Of a stretch of 64,000 nt of DNA, positions 51,768 through 60,748 are shown in pieces. The position numbers and the translations under genes are program-made. The notes under the pieces were generated by a model, which was not told the origin of the DNA, ran no database searches, and saw only the letters and a list, made by a program, of their open reading frames with translations. This DNA is from 34-65-8 sp964516135 (GTDB lineage Bacteria > Pseudomonadota > Alphaproteobacteria > Sphingomonadales > Sphingomonadaceae). The stretch lies in assembly GCA_964516135.1 (NCBI GenBank), contig CAZEWN010000007.1:39841-103840 (forward strand), in the 5' to 3' direction. Position 1 is the first letter of the stretch; the number at the start of each line of letters is the position of its first letter.

Positions 51768-53357
51768 CTAGGCCGCTTCCTGGTGCTTGATAAAGTCGGC
51801 GCATCGTTCGCCGATCATGATGGTCGGTGCATTGGTGTTACCGCTCACGAGGCGCGGCATGACGGAGGCATCGGCGATCCACAGCCCTTCCACACCGCGT
51901 GCCTTCAGGCTTGGATCGACCACGCTCGCGGCATCCGCGCCCATGCGGCACGTGCCTGCCGGGTGATAGACCGTGTCGGCACGGCTGCGGATCAGTTCGT
52001 CAAGGGCATCATCGTCGGCAAGGTCGACCGGGTGGCGGTCGGTGAGGCCGTAATCCCTGAGCGGCGGCGCCTCCGCGATCCGGTGCGACAGGCGAACTCC
52101 CTCGCGCAGGACCTGCATGTCACGTGGATCGGTGAGGAAATTGGGGTCGATCAGCGGTGCCTCCGCGGCGTCCGGACCCCGTAACCGGACGGTGCCCCGG
52201 CTCTCGGGCCGAAGTACGCAGGCATGCAGGGAAAAGCCGTGGCCCTTCACTTTCTCGCGACCGTGATCCTCGAGCATGGCAGGCACGAAATGCCATTGCA
52301 CGTCGGGGGCCGGCGCACCGGGCATCACTGTCCAGAACCCGCCGCTTTCGGCAAAGCATGTCGTCATGATACCTGTCCGCCTGCGGCGATGCTCGATCAT
52401 CGCCCGGACCATCCGCAGCGTGCCTTCCAGGCTGTCGCCCAGGGGAATGCGCGATTGCGTTTCCCAGCTCGACACATAGTCGATGTGATCCTGGAGATCG
52501 TTGCCGACCGCCGGGCTGTCGGCGATCACCTCGATGCCATGTCCGCGCAGATGTGCCGCCGGTCCGATGCCCGACAGCATCAGGATTTGCGGGCTGTTGA
52601 ACGCGCCTGCGCTCAGGATCACTCCGGCGCGCGCGCGCACGACTTCGCGTCTGCGCCCGCGCCGAATCGCAACCCCGGCCACGCGCCGATCCTCGATCAC
52701 CAGCTTTTCGACCAGGGCCTGCGTCTTGACCGCGAAGTTGGCGCTGCCCATCATCGGTTCGACGTAGGCGCGCGATGCGGACCAGCGCTCGCCGCCGCGC
52801 TGCGTGACCTGGTACAATCCGAAGCCATCTTGCCGCGAGCCGTTGAAATCCGCGTTCGGGCGCAGCTGCAACGCTGCCGCGCTCTCGATGAAATCACGGC
52901 TCGCCTGGTTCGAACAGGTCTGTTCCGAGACGAACAGCGGCCCGCCATCGCCATGCCATTCGTCGGCCCCGCGCTCGTTCGCTTCCGCCTTGCGAAAGAA
53001 CGGCAGCACGTCGTCGAACGCCCAGCCGGTGCAACCGAGCGCGGCCCAGTTGTCATAATCCCAGCGGTTGCCCCGGACATAGACCATTGCGTTGATCGCG
53101 GAGGAGCCGCCAAGCCCCCGGCCGCGCGGCTGGTAGCCGACCCGCCCTTTGAGGCCCGCTTGCGGCACGGTCTCGTAACGATAGTTCACGGCGTCCGGCA
53201 GGAAAGGCATGAACCCGGGTGTCCTGACCCGCACCGTATTGTTGTGACCGCCAGCCTCCAGCAGGCAGACGGTGCGCCTGCCGTCCTCGGCCAGTCGCCC
53301 AGCCACGGCGCTGCCGCCGCTGCCGCCGCCCACGACGACGTAATCGAAAATCTCCAC
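51768..53357 (-). CDS. GMC-family FAD-dependent oxidoreductase (choline dehydrogenase-like)
   Basis: FAD-dependent alcohol or choline oxidation; 529 residues. FAD site VVVGGGSGGSAVAGRL near residue 10, GMC signature 1 GRGLGGSSAINAMVYVRG near residue 80, the active-site histidine in YHPAGTCRMG, and the C-terminal FAD segment GLWIADASVMPRLVSGNTNAPTIMIGER. GTG 53357 is preferred because GGGAG is six bases upstream; ATG 53375 would place that site inside the gene. No betaine aldehyde dehydrogenase or BetI is adjacent, so a role in betaine synthesis is not supported. Confidence 0.87.
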   Translation of the reverse strand: MEIFDYVVVGGGSGGSAVAGRLAEDGRRTVCLLEAGGHNNTVRVRTPGFMPFLPDAVNYRYETVPQAGLKGRVGYQPRGRGLGGSSAINAMVYVRGNRWDYDNWAALGCTGWAFDDVLPFFRKAEANERGADEWHGDGGPLFVSEQTCSNQASRDFIESAAALQLRPNADFNGSRQDGFGLYQVTQRGGERWSASRAYVEPMMGSANFAVKTQALVEKLVIEDRRVAGVAIRRGRRREVVRARAGVILSAGAFNSPQILMLSGIGPAAHLRGHGIEVIADSPAVGNDLQDHIDYVSSWETQSRIPLGDSLEGTLRMVRAMIEHRRRRTGIMTTCFAESGGFWTVMPGAPAPDVQWHFVPAMLEDHGREKVKGHGFSLHACVLRPESRGTVRLRGPDAAEAPLIDPNFLTDPRDMQVLREGVRLSHRIAEAPPLRDYGLTDRHPVDLADDDALDELIRSRADTVYHPAGTCRMGADAASVVDPSLKARGVEGLWIADASVMPRLVSGNTNAPTIMIGERCADFIKHQEAA

Positions 53358-53380
53358 GTCCCTCTCCCAAGGCATTTCGG

Positions 53381-54307
53381 TCAGGCGGCCTTGTCCCGCG
53401 CTGACGCTCCATCGTGCGGTTCGCTCCGTCGCCGCTCCAGCCAGCGGGCGCGAATCATCTCGCTCGTCTCGCGGCTGCCGTCATGGGTCCAGCCGGGTTC
53501 GCGCAGAAGGTAGCCGAGCTTGTGCCGCCACGGCGCGCGGCGCATGTCCCGCGCGATGCCGATCCATTCATGGAACACCGCCCACAGGAGGTTGAAGCTG
53601 CCGAGTTGCCGGACGATACCATAACGGATCCGCTCTTCATCCGGTCGCTCGGGCTCGAACGTGCCGAACAGCTTGTCCCATACGATGAACACGCCCGCAT
53701 AGTTGCGGTCGAGATAGCGCGGGTTGGTGGCATGGTGAACCCGGTGGTGGCTGGGTGTATTCATCACCGCTTCGAACCAGCGCGGCATCTTGCCGATCGC
53801 CTCGGTGTGAATCCAGAACTGGTAGATCAGGTTGAACCCGCCGCAAATGGCGATCATCACCGGGTGGAAACCGATCAGCACCAGCGGCAGCGCGAAGACG
53901 AAGCCGAGCGTCAGGAAACCGGTCCAGCTCTGCCGCAGCGCGGTGCTGAGGTTATAGTGCTGGCTCGAATGATGGTTGACGTGGCTCGCCCAGAACCACC
54001 GCACCCGGTGCCCGAAGCGGTGGACCCAGTAATACTTGAGATCGTCCAGCACGAAGCATGCGATCCACGCCCACCACGCCCAGGGTACGTCGAACAGGCG
54101 GAACTGCCACACCCACAGGAAGAACAGCAGGAACAAGCCACCGAACAGCAGACCGGAGACGGTGCTGCCCAGCCCGAAGGCGAGACTGGTCAGCGTGTCG
54201 CGCGGTTCATAGGCGTCGCGGCGCTGCCGGCGCGCCCACATCATCTCCATCAGCACCAGCGCGACGAAGCCGGGAACGGCGTAATCGACCGGAGAGAAAT
54301 CAGGCAT
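53381..54307 (-). CDS. Sterol desaturase/fatty-acid hydroxylase family membrane protein
   Basis: Di-iron integral-membrane hydroxylase of 308 residues from ATG 54307 (MPDFSPVDYAV). Histidine clusters: HRFGHRVRWFWASHVNHHSSQHYN near residues 100-120 and NTPSHHRVHHATNP near residues 185-200, with HTEAIG between them. About four to five membrane helices. It is 23 bases upstream of the GMC gene on the same strand, so the two may act on the same lipid or alcohol; the substrate is unknown. Confidence 0.85.
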   Translation of the reverse strand: MPDFSPVDYAVPGFVALVLMEMMWARRQRRDAYEPRDTLTSLAFGLGSTVSGLLFGGLFLLFFLWVWQFRLFDVPWAWWAWIACFVLDDLKYYWVHRFGHRVRWFWASHVNHHSSQHYNLSTALRQSWTGFLTLGFVFALPLVLIGFHPVMIAICGGFNLIYQFWIHTEAIGKMPRWFEAVMNTPSHHRVHHATNPRYLDRNYAGVFIVWDKLFGTFEPERPDEERIRYGIVRQLGSFNLLWAVFHEWIGIARDMRRAPWRHKLGYLLREPGWTHDGSRETSEMIRARWLERRRSEPHDGASARDKAA

Positions 54308-54311
54308 CGCC

Positions 54312-54707
54312 TCAGCTCCGCGCGCCCAGGCGCGCCGCCCATTCGGGCGCGGCCGCCCCAAGGTCGAGCGTGACGTGCCCGAACCAGCGGTCGGACGTGC
54401 CCAGCGTCAGCCGGGTATTGTCGAGCCGTGCGTCAGTGGTTGCATCGAGCAGGCGTGAGGCAAAGTGCGCGCCGTGCCGCCGCAGCAGAAGTATCCGACC
54501 CGCGTCATCCCTCAACAAAGCCGCCTGCCCGTCGCGATCGACGACCAGTTCGCGCGGTTCGAAGCCGCAGATCGCCTCGTCGGCCAATTCACGAGCCTCG
54601 TCTTCGCTGGCGATCCGGCGATCGGTGCCCAGGCCGAACCGGTGCGCGACCCAGGCCAATGCCAGCACCGCGGCCAGGGACGCCAGGAATTGCAGCAGCA
54701 TGCCCAT
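54312..54707 (-). CDS. Membrane-anchored hypothetical protein, 131 aa
   Basis: Not recognised. A single N-terminal membrane helix (LLQFLASLAAVLALAWVA) precedes a soluble domain with short strands (GQAALLRDDAGRILLLRRHG, NTRLTLGTSDRWFGHVTLDL). The N-in anchor suggests a domain on one face of the inner membrane. Its stop is five bases before the start of the desaturase-like gene, so it is likely to be in the same transcript and may assist that enzyme. Confidence 0.65.
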   Translation of the reverse strand: MGMLLQFLASLAAVLALAWVAHRFGLGTDRRIASEDEARELADEAICGFEPRELVVDRDGQAALLRDDAGRILLLRRHGAHFASRLLDATTDARLDNTRLTLGTSDRWFGHVTLDLGAAAPEWAARLGARS

Positions 54708-54750
54708 GCTGCATTACTGACATAGATGTCAGTTGCCGTCGAGAGGGCGT

Positions 54751-55191
54751 TCAGCCGCGCGCCGCGGCGGCCAGCATGTCCATCGCCGGGCGCACTGGCG
54801 CCACGTCGTAACCCGCATCCGCGGCGGCTGCGGCGATCGCGTCGGGATCGTGGCCCGCGCGCGCCTGCGCCAGCGACCAAAGCAAGGTGGAGCGTGTGCC
54901 GCTGCGGCAATAGGCGAGCACCTTGCCCCGGGCATCGGCCAGGGCATTTGCCATGGCCGCCACTTGCGGTTCGCCGAAACCAGCGCCGCCGACGGGGATC
55001 GCGATATAGTCCAACCCGGCGGCGCGTGCCGCCGCCTCGATCGCGGGACCGGGTGTCTGATCGTCCGATTCGCCCTCGGGCCGGTTATTGATGATCAGGG
55101 TCACGCCCGCCGAACCGGCTTCGGCAATGTCGTCCACCGCGATCTGCGGGCTGGCGAACACGGTGTCGGACAGGCGGCGAAACCGGCTCAC
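54751..55191 (-). CDS. TIGR01244-family sulfur transferase/phosphatase (Blh-type)
   Basis: 146-residue cytoplasmic protein with the dual-specificity-phosphatase loop YCRSGTRSTLLWS (Cys-x5-Arg). The LSDTVFASPQIAVDDIAEAG start and LIINNRPEGE match the domain fused to beta-lactamase-like hydrolases (Blh) in sulfide metabolism. Here it stands alone. It starts at GTG 55191, which overlaps the TGA of the TerC gene, so translation is coupled. Confidence 0.8.
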   Translation of the reverse strand: MSRFRRLSDTVFASPQIAVDDIAEAGSAGVTLIINNRPEGESDDQTPGPAIEAAARAAGLDYIAIPVGGAGFGEPQVAAMANALADARGKVLAYCRSGTRSTLLWSLAQARAGHDPDAIAAAAADAGYDVAPVRPAMDMLAAAARG

Positions 55192-56000
55192 TGGTTGGCC
55201 AGCCGGGCTTGCTCGGCACGCAGGCGCCGGTTGCGCTGCATCATGTTGAGCAGCTCGACGCCCACCGAAAAGGCCATCGCGGCGTAGACGTAACCCTTGG
55301 GCACCTTGAACCCGAAGCCATCGGCAATCAGCACCAGCCCGATCATGACGAGGAAGGCCAGCGCCAGCATTACCAGCGTCGGGTTCTTCTCGACAAAGCG
55401 CGACAGCGGATCGGCGGCGACCATCATGATCGCCACGGTGATGATCACGGCAGCGACCATGATGGGAATGTCATCCGTCATACCAACCGCAGTGAGGATC
55501 GAATCGACCGAAAACACGATGTCGATCAGGACGATCTGCACGATCACGGCACCGAAAGTGGCCTTTGCAGCAGTGGCGATCCCCGGCGTCTTGTCGAGCA
55601 GATCGCCCGATGGGTCGTTCGGCTCCATCGAGTGGTGGATTTCCTTGGTCGCCTTCCACAGAAGAAACAGCCCGCCCGTCAACAGGATAAGGTCGCGGCC
55701 CGAAAATGCCGTCTCGAAACTAGGCTTGCCATATTCGTTGGGTGAACCGGTAATTCCGAGATCGAACAGCGGGGTCTGCAATGTGACCAGCCAGCCAATA
55801 AGGAATAGCAGGCCGACCCGCATGATCAGCGCCAGCGACAAACCGATTCGGCGGGCGAGCTGCTGCTGGTGCACCGGCAGCTTGTTCGACAGGATCGCGA
55901 TGAAGATGAGGTTGTCGATCCCGAGAACGACTTCCAGCGCGATGAGGGTGAGAAGGGCCGCCCAGGTAGCCGGGTCCGACAGCAATGCGACGATGTCCAT
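55188..56000 (-). CDS. TerC family integral membrane protein
   Basis: 270 residues from ATG 56000 (MDIVALLSDPATW); the frame extending to 56060 has no support. About seven membrane helices. Conserved TerC acids are in ALEVVLGIDNLIFI and IDIVFSVDSILTAVGMTDD. Family members export metal ions such as manganese and load exported enzymes; others confer tellurite resistance. No tellurite-resistance genes are nearby, so a manganese-export role is the more likely reading. Confidence 0.88.
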   Translation of the reverse strand: MDIVALLSDPATWAALLTLIALEVVLGIDNLIFIAILSNKLPVHQQQLARRIGLSLALIMRVGLLFLIGWLVTLQTPLFDLGITGSPNEYGKPSFETAFSGRDLILLTGGLFLLWKATKEIHHSMEPNDPSGDLLDKTPGIATAAKATFGAVIVQIVLIDIVFSVDSILTAVGMTDDIPIMVAAVIITVAIMMVAADPLSRFVEKNPTLVMLALAFLVMIGLVLIADGFGFKVPKGYVYAAMAFSVGVELLNMMQRNRRLRAEQARLANQ

Positions 56001-56237
56001 CGCGGCGATTTGGCTGGTTCGTTGGCCGCTGGCAAGCGGCTTCCTGTGCGAAAATGCCACAAATCAGCGCCCACGTGGCGGGTGCGCGTAATTCGTTCGC
56101 ACGCGGCGTTGTTCTGCGCTATGGTGGGCACGCGAGGGGGTCTTGCAGACCCTCCCGACGCTTGCCTGGCGCGCATGTCCGCTCGCGCCGCCGGGGTTGT
56201 TCGGTTGGGGCGGCGTGACGAAGGTATCTGGTTTTCT

Positions 56238-57002
56238 ATGGGTTATGACAAAGGGCGCCGCGGCCGAGGCCGGGACAAGCGCGACGGGTTCGGGGAAGAC
56301 GGTTTCGATCCGTTCGGTGGCTCGCCCGGGAATTTTGGTGGCGATCGTTACGGCGGGGGCGACAGGTTCGGCGGTGGTGACCGTGGCGGATTTGGCGGCG
56401 GCGGCGGCGGTCGTTTCGGCGGCGGTGGTGGTGATCGCGGCGGCTTCGGCGGCGGTGGCCCGCGCGGCGGCGGCGGCGGTGGTGGTGGCGGCGGTTTCAG
56501 CCGCATGCCCGCCCAGGTCGTGGGGACCGGCAAGGGCACGGTCAAGTTCTTCAATGGCCAGAAGGGTTTCGGCTTCATCGCGCAGGAAGGCGGCGGCGAG
56601 GATGTGTTCGTGCACATCAGCGCGGTCGAGCGTGCAGGGCTGGAAGGGCTGGCCGAAGGGCAGGAGCTCGAATTCAACCTGGTGGATCGCGGGGGCAAGG
56701 TGTCGGCGCAGGATCTCCAGATCGTCGGCGACGTGATCGCGGTCGAGGCGCGCGCGCCCGCCGCGCCGCAGCGCGAGCTGACGGGCGAAAAGGCGACCGG
56801 CACCGTCAAGTTCTTCAATTCGATGAAGGGCTTTGGCTTCCTGGTGCGTGACGATGGCCAGCCGGATGCATTCGTGCACATCAGCGCGGTCGAGCGTTCG
56901 GGGCTTTCGGCCCTCAATGAAGGCGAGCGTTATCAGTTCGACCTCGAGGTTGATCGACGAGGCAAGCACTCGGCGGTCAATCTGGTGCCCGTTCAGGACT
57001 GA
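56238..57002 (+). CDS. Double cold-shock-domain protein with Gly/Arg-rich N-terminus
   Basis: 254 residues from ATG 56238 (MGYDKGRRGR). Residues about 15-90 are a low-complexity tract of GGDR, GGG and FGGG units with scattered Arg, Asp and Phe. Two cold-shock domains follow, CSD1 at about 96-163 (KGTVKFFNGQKGFGFI, VFVHIS) and CSD2 at about 187-254 (GTVKFFNSMKGFGFL, AFVHIS), each with both RNP motifs. It is expected to bind single-stranded RNA or DNA. The Gly-rich tract resembles RGG/FGG regions of RNA-binding proteins. Divergent from the TerC gene. Confidence 0.88.
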   Translation: MGYDKGRRGRGRDKRDGFGEDGFDPFGGSPGNFGGDRYGGGDRFGGGDRGGFGGGGGGRFGGGGGDRGGFGGGGPRGGGGGGGGGGFSRMPAQVVGTGKGTVKFFNGQKGFGFIAQEGGGEDVFVHISAVERAGLEGLAEGQELEFNLVDRGGKVSAQDLQIVGDVIAVEARAPAAPQRELTGEKATGTVKFFNSMKGFGFLVRDDGQPDAFVHISAVERSGLSALNEGERYQFDLEVDRRGKHSAVNLVPVQD

Positions 57003-57065
57003 CCAGCATCCTCTCTCCGCAACGGTCCAAGGTATTGGTCCGGCGGGAAATTCAGAACGCGGCAG

Positions 57066-57090
57066 ATGGCGGCTCCCCAAGGGCCGCCAT
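57066..57090 (+). terminator. Possible terminator of the cold-shock gene
   Basis: Stem ATGGCGGC / GCCGCCAT (8 bp) with a 9-base loop, followed by TTGTCGTTT. It lies 41 bases before the argD start, so it may also lie in an argD leader. Confidence 0.5.
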
Positions 57091-57130
57091 TTGTCGTTTC
57101 GCTGCCCCGAATTCGTCAAGGAAACTCACG

Positions 57131-58318
57131 ATGCCGATTACCCCGCTCATGCCCGTTTACCCCCGGTCCGGGGTGCGTCCGGTGCGCGGCGAGCACTGCC
57201 ACCTGATCGACGAGGACGGCACCCGCTATCTCGATTTCGCCAGCGGCATCGCGGTCAACTTGCTCGGCCACAGCCATGCCGGCCTGATCGGCGCGATCCA
57301 GCATCAGGCCGAAACGCTGATGCACGTCTCCAACCTCTACGGCAGCCCGCAGGGCGAGGCGCTGGCGCAGCGGCTGGTCGACGCGACCTTTGCCGACACG
57401 GTGTTCTTCACCAACTCGGGAGCGGAGGCGGTCGAATGCGCGATCAAGACCGCTCGCGCCTATCACCAGCACACGGGGAACGAGGACCGCTATGAGCTGA
57501 TCACGTTCAAGAACGCCTTCCACGGGCGCACGATGGCCACGATCAGCGCTTCGAACCAGGACAAGATGCACAAGGGCTTCATGCCGCTTCTGCCCGGGTT
57601 CAAGTACGTCGATTTTGATGACCTTGCCGCGGCACAGGCAGCCATTGGCCCCCACACCGCGGGCTTCCTGGTCGAGCCGATCCAGGGTGAGGGCGGCATC
57701 CGCCCGGCATCGGACGAATTCATGCACGGCCTTCGCGCGCTGGCCGACGAGCACGACCTTATGCTGGTGCTCGACGAGGTTCAGTGCGGGGTCGCACGCA
57801 CGGGCAAGCTTTACGCATACGAACATTACGGCGTCACCCCCGACATTCTCGCCACTGCCAAGGGGATTGGAGGTGGCTTCCCCCTGGGCGCCTGTTTGGC
57901 AACGGAAAAGGCGGCGCGCGGCATGGGCCATGGCACGCATGGCTCGACCTATGGCGGCAATCCGCTGGCAATGGCGGCGGGCATGGCGGTGATGGACGCG
58001 GTTGCGAACGACGAATTTCTCGCCGACGTGACCGAGAAGGGCGAGCGCATCCGCGCCCGGCTGGAACAGTTCATCGGCAACTACCCCGAGCTGTTTGAGC
58101 TGGTGCGTGGCAAGGGGCTGATGCTCGGCGTCAAGATGAAGGTCGAAAGTCGACCGTTCTACGTGCACCTGCGCGACAAGCATAAACTGCTGACCGTCGC
58201 GGCAGGCGACAACACGCTGCGTATCCTGCCGCCGCTGGTGATCGGCGATGCGGAAATAGACGAATTCTTCGACAAGCTGTCGGCGGGGGCCGCCGACTTC
58301 GCGCAACCGGCGGGCTGA
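57131..58318 (+). CDS. argD: Acetylornithine transaminase
   Basis: PLP-dependent class III aminotransferase of arginine synthesis; it may also act on succinyl-diaminopimelate for lysine. 395 residues from ATG 57131 (MPITPLMPVYPRS), with AAGGAAA seven bases upstream. Marks: DFASGIAVNLLGHSHAGLI, NSGAEAVECAIKTAR, LVLDEVQCGVARTGKL, and the PLP lysine in ILATAKGIGGGFPLGA. It is followed by argF after five bases, a classic argDF pair. Confidence 0.94.
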   Translation: MPITPLMPVYPRSGVRPVRGEHCHLIDEDGTRYLDFASGIAVNLLGHSHAGLIGAIQHQAETLMHVSNLYGSPQGEALAQRLVDATFADTVFFTNSGAEAVECAIKTARAYHQHTGNEDRYELITFKNAFHGRTMATISASNQDKMHKGFMPLLPGFKYVDFDDLAAAQAAIGPHTAGFLVEPIQGEGGIRPASDEFMHGLRALADEHDLMLVLDEVQCGVARTGKLYAYEHYGVTPDILATAKGIGGGFPLGACLATEKAARGMGHGTHGSTYGGNPLAMAAGMAVMDAVANDEFLADVTEKGERIRARLEQFIGNYPELFELVRGKGLMLGVKMKVESRPFYVHLRDKHKLLTVAAGDNTLRILPPLVIGDAEIDEFFDKLSAGAADFAQPAG

Positions 58319-58323
58319 CGATC

Positions 58324-59250
58324 ATGGCACGGCATTTCCTCAACTTGTCCGACGCGGGGACTGACGCACTGGCGGCGATCCTGGGTGATGCCTACGCGCG
58401 CAAGCAGGCGCGGATCGGGTGGCCCAAGGGGCGGGCCGATGCCGATGCCCCGCTCGCCGGCCACGTGCTGGCGATGATCTTCGAAAAGAACTCGACCCGC
58501 ACCCGCGTGAGCTTCGACATCGCGATGCGCCAGCTGGGCGGATCGGCGCTTATTCTCGATTCCGCTTCGAGCCAGCTCGGTCGGGGGGAAAGCATCGCCG
58601 ATACGGCGCGCGTGTTGAGCCGCATGGCCGACGCGATCATGATCCGGACCGACGATCACGCCAAGATCGAAGAGATGGCCCACCACGCCAGTGTGCCGGT
58701 GATCAACGGCCTCAGCGACCAGTCGCATCCATGCCAGATCGTCGCGGATCTCCAAACCGTGCTCGAACGCGGCAAGGCACTTCCGGGGCTGGAAGTGGCT
58801 TGGTTCGGTGATGGCAACAACGTGCTGCATTCGGTGCTCGAGGCAGCGGCATTGTTCCGGTTCAATCTCCGCGTGGCAACTCCACCTGGCTACGAACCGG
58901 AGCCCGCGTTCGTGGCCTTGGCGCGGGACGCGGGCGCGCAAGTCATCCTGACACAGGATGCGGTGGCGGCCGCGCTTGGCGCGGACGTGCTTGTGACAGA
59001 CACTTGGGTTTCCATGGGGCAGGACCACGTGCACGACAAGCTCGCGGCGATGCAACCATATCAGGTCAACGAGGCGCTGATGGCCCACGCGAAATCCGAC
59101 GCCCTGTTCCTCCACTGCCTCCCCGCGCATGTCGGTGACGAGGTTAGCGAGGGGGTGTTCGAAGGGCCGCAATCAGTGGTCTTTGACGAAGCGGAGAACC
59201 GCATCCACGCGCAGAAATCGATCCTGCTCTGGTGTCTGGGCAAGCTGTAG
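58324..59250 (+). CDS. argF: Ornithine carbamoyltransferase
   Basis: Makes citrulline from ornithine and carbamoyl phosphate. 308 residues. The carbamoyl-phosphate site is STRTRVSF (residues 60-67), and HPCQIVADLQT and the catalytic LHCLPAHVGDEV are present. WVSMGQD is the ornithine-binding SMG loop. It is co-transcribed with argD. No ARG box was identified. Confidence 0.96.
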   Translation: MARHFLNLSDAGTDALAAILGDAYARKQARIGWPKGRADADAPLAGHVLAMIFEKNSTRTRVSFDIAMRQLGGSALILDSASSQLGRGESIADTARVLSRMADAIMIRTDDHAKIEEMAHHASVPVINGLSDQSHPCQIVADLQTVLERGKALPGLEVAWFGDGNNVLHSVLEAAALFRFNLRVATPPGYEPEPAFVALARDAGAQVILTQDAVAAALGADVLVTDTWVSMGQDHVHDKLAAMQPYQVNEALMAHAKSDALFLHCLPAHVGDEVSEGVFEGPQSVVFDEAENRIHAQKSILLWCLGKL

Positions 59251-59289
59251 GGGCTTAATTTCACGTGTCGCCGCGCCCATATGCGGGCG

Positions 59290-60183
59290 ATGTCCGACCC
59301 CCTTGAGACCTACGCCGACCGCGTTCTGGCGTTCACCGTGCCTGATCGCAACGTGCGAGGGCGCCTGGCGCGCCTCGACGGCGTGGCCGACACGGTGTTG
59401 TCGTCGCATGACTATCCCCCCGCGATCAAGCATCTGCTGGCCGAAGCGTTGGTCCTCGCCGCGCTGATCGGCAGCTTGCTCAAGGATGCACAGGGCCAGA
59501 TGACGATGCAGGCCCAGACCGAGGGTGGCGTCGTCCGGTTGCTGGTCTGCGATTATCGCGCAGGCGAGTTGCGCGGTTATGTCGATTTCGATGCCGCGCG
59601 AATGGGGGAAGTCGGCGCGAACCCGTCGCTGTTTGCGCTGTTCGGCAAGGGCTACCTGGCGATCACGTTCGATCTGGCGGGGGAAGGTGGCCGCTATCAG
59701 GGCATCGTGCCGCTGGAGGGTGAATCGCTGGCCGAGGCGTGTGAAACCTACTTCGCCCAATCAGAGCAAGTGCCCACGCTGATCCGGGTCGCGGCCCGGT
59801 CGACGCCGCGCGGCTGTATCGCGGCAGGCCTGCTGGTGCAGCATATGCCCAAGCGCGAAGAAGGCGGTGAACGCCTGCTTTCGGTCGAGGAACAATATGA
59901 TTGGGATCATGTCGCGGCCTTGGCAGGCAGCATCCGGCACGACGAGCTGCTCGATGATTCACTTTCGCTGGAAGCGCTGGTGTGGCGTCTGTTCCACGAG
60001 GAAACCGAGGTGAGGGTCGAGCCGGGCGATCACCTGGCGCGGGGATGCCGGTGCTCGGTCGATCACTATCGATCAGTCATCGAGAGATTTCCGCTCGAAG
60101 AGCGCGCCGCCATGCGCGACGATCAGGGCCGGATCATGGTCGATTGCGCCTTCTGTTCGCGGCTGTTTCAAATCGAGGCGTGA
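59290..60183 (+). CDS. hslO: Redox-regulated molecular chaperone Hsp33
   Basis: Holdase activated when oxidation releases zinc. 297 residues from ATG 59290 (MSDPLETYADRV); ATG 59281 is also possible. The C-terminal redox switch is intact: CRC in GCRCSVDHYR and CAFC in DCAFCSRLF, spaced by about 30 residues as in the family. The N-terminal domain has LIGSLLKDAQGQMTMQAQTEGGV. It is next to argF but functionally separate. Confidence 0.95.
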   Translation: MSDPLETYADRVLAFTVPDRNVRGRLARLDGVADTVLSSHDYPPAIKHLLAEALVLAALIGSLLKDAQGQMTMQAQTEGGVVRLLVCDYRAGELRGYVDFDAARMGEVGANPSLFALFGKGYLAITFDLAGEGGRYQGIVPLEGESLAEACETYFAQSEQVPTLIRVAARSTPRGCIAAGLLVQHMPKREEGGERLLSVEEQYDWDHVAALAGSIRHDELLDDSLSLEALVWRLFHEETEVRVEPGDHLARGCRCSVDHYRSVIERFPLEERAAMRDDQGRIMVDCAFCSRLFQIEA

Positions 60184-60275
60184 CCCAGCTCGTCGCTTAC
60201 AGGCCACTGCTCATCGTATGTACGATCGCGGCAATCGTTGGTATTAGGGCGTTGTGCATGGTGGAGTGCATTCGC

Positions 60276-60692
60276 ATGCGAAACAGTGGATTGATGCGTG
60301 TCGGGGCTGTGGCGGGAATCGCGCTGCTTGCTTTTGCAACCGGGAAAGCGCCCTCGTCCGCGCAGGGCAATTCGCTCGCGATGCTTGAGCGGCTCGATCG
60401 CGGCGAATGGCGGATTCGGATGCGCGATCAGGGCGAGGAGCGGCGCGTGTGCCTGCGGAATGGATACGAGCTGGTGCAGCTACGTCATCGCCAAGGGGGA
60501 TGCAGTCGTTACGTGGTGGAGGACAATGCCGACTCGGTGACGGTCCAGTATTCCTGCCCGGGGGATGGATACGGTCGTACCAGCATTCGGCGCGAATCCG
60601 CGACACTCGCCCAGATCGAAAGCCAGGGCATAGCCGATGGGCGCCCGTTTCAGTTCACCGCCGAAGCGCGCAGGGCCGGCGCCTGCCGCTGA
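60276..60692 (+). CDS. Exported DUF3617-like protein
   Basis: 138 residues from ATG 60276 with GGAG ten bases upstream. A signal peptide (VGAVAGIALLAFATG) precedes a domain starting LDRGEWRIRMRD and containing cysteines at RVCLRNG, GGCSRYV, SCPGDG and a terminal GACR, the usual DUF3617 cysteine pattern. Function unknown; periplasmic. ATG 60258 and 60294 are alternative starts, and the open frame further upstream belongs to the antisense of hslO. Confidence 0.65.
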   Translation: MRNSGLMRVGAVAGIALLAFATGKAPSSAQGNSLAMLERLDRGEWRIRMRDQGEERRVCLRNGYELVQLRHRQGGCSRYVVEDNADSVTVQYSCPGDGYGRTSIRRESATLAQIESQGIADGRPFQFTAEARRAGACR

Positions 60693-60748
60693 ACGTGCGC
60701 GGCACTGCATTGCCCCGGTCCTGAATTGGCCTTAGCGCCGACAGGAAC

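Noticed and set aside
60693..60748. preQ1/preQ0 riboswitch before queC
   Set aside because: Only 56 bases separate the genes, and no pseudoknot-forming aptamer pattern is visible.
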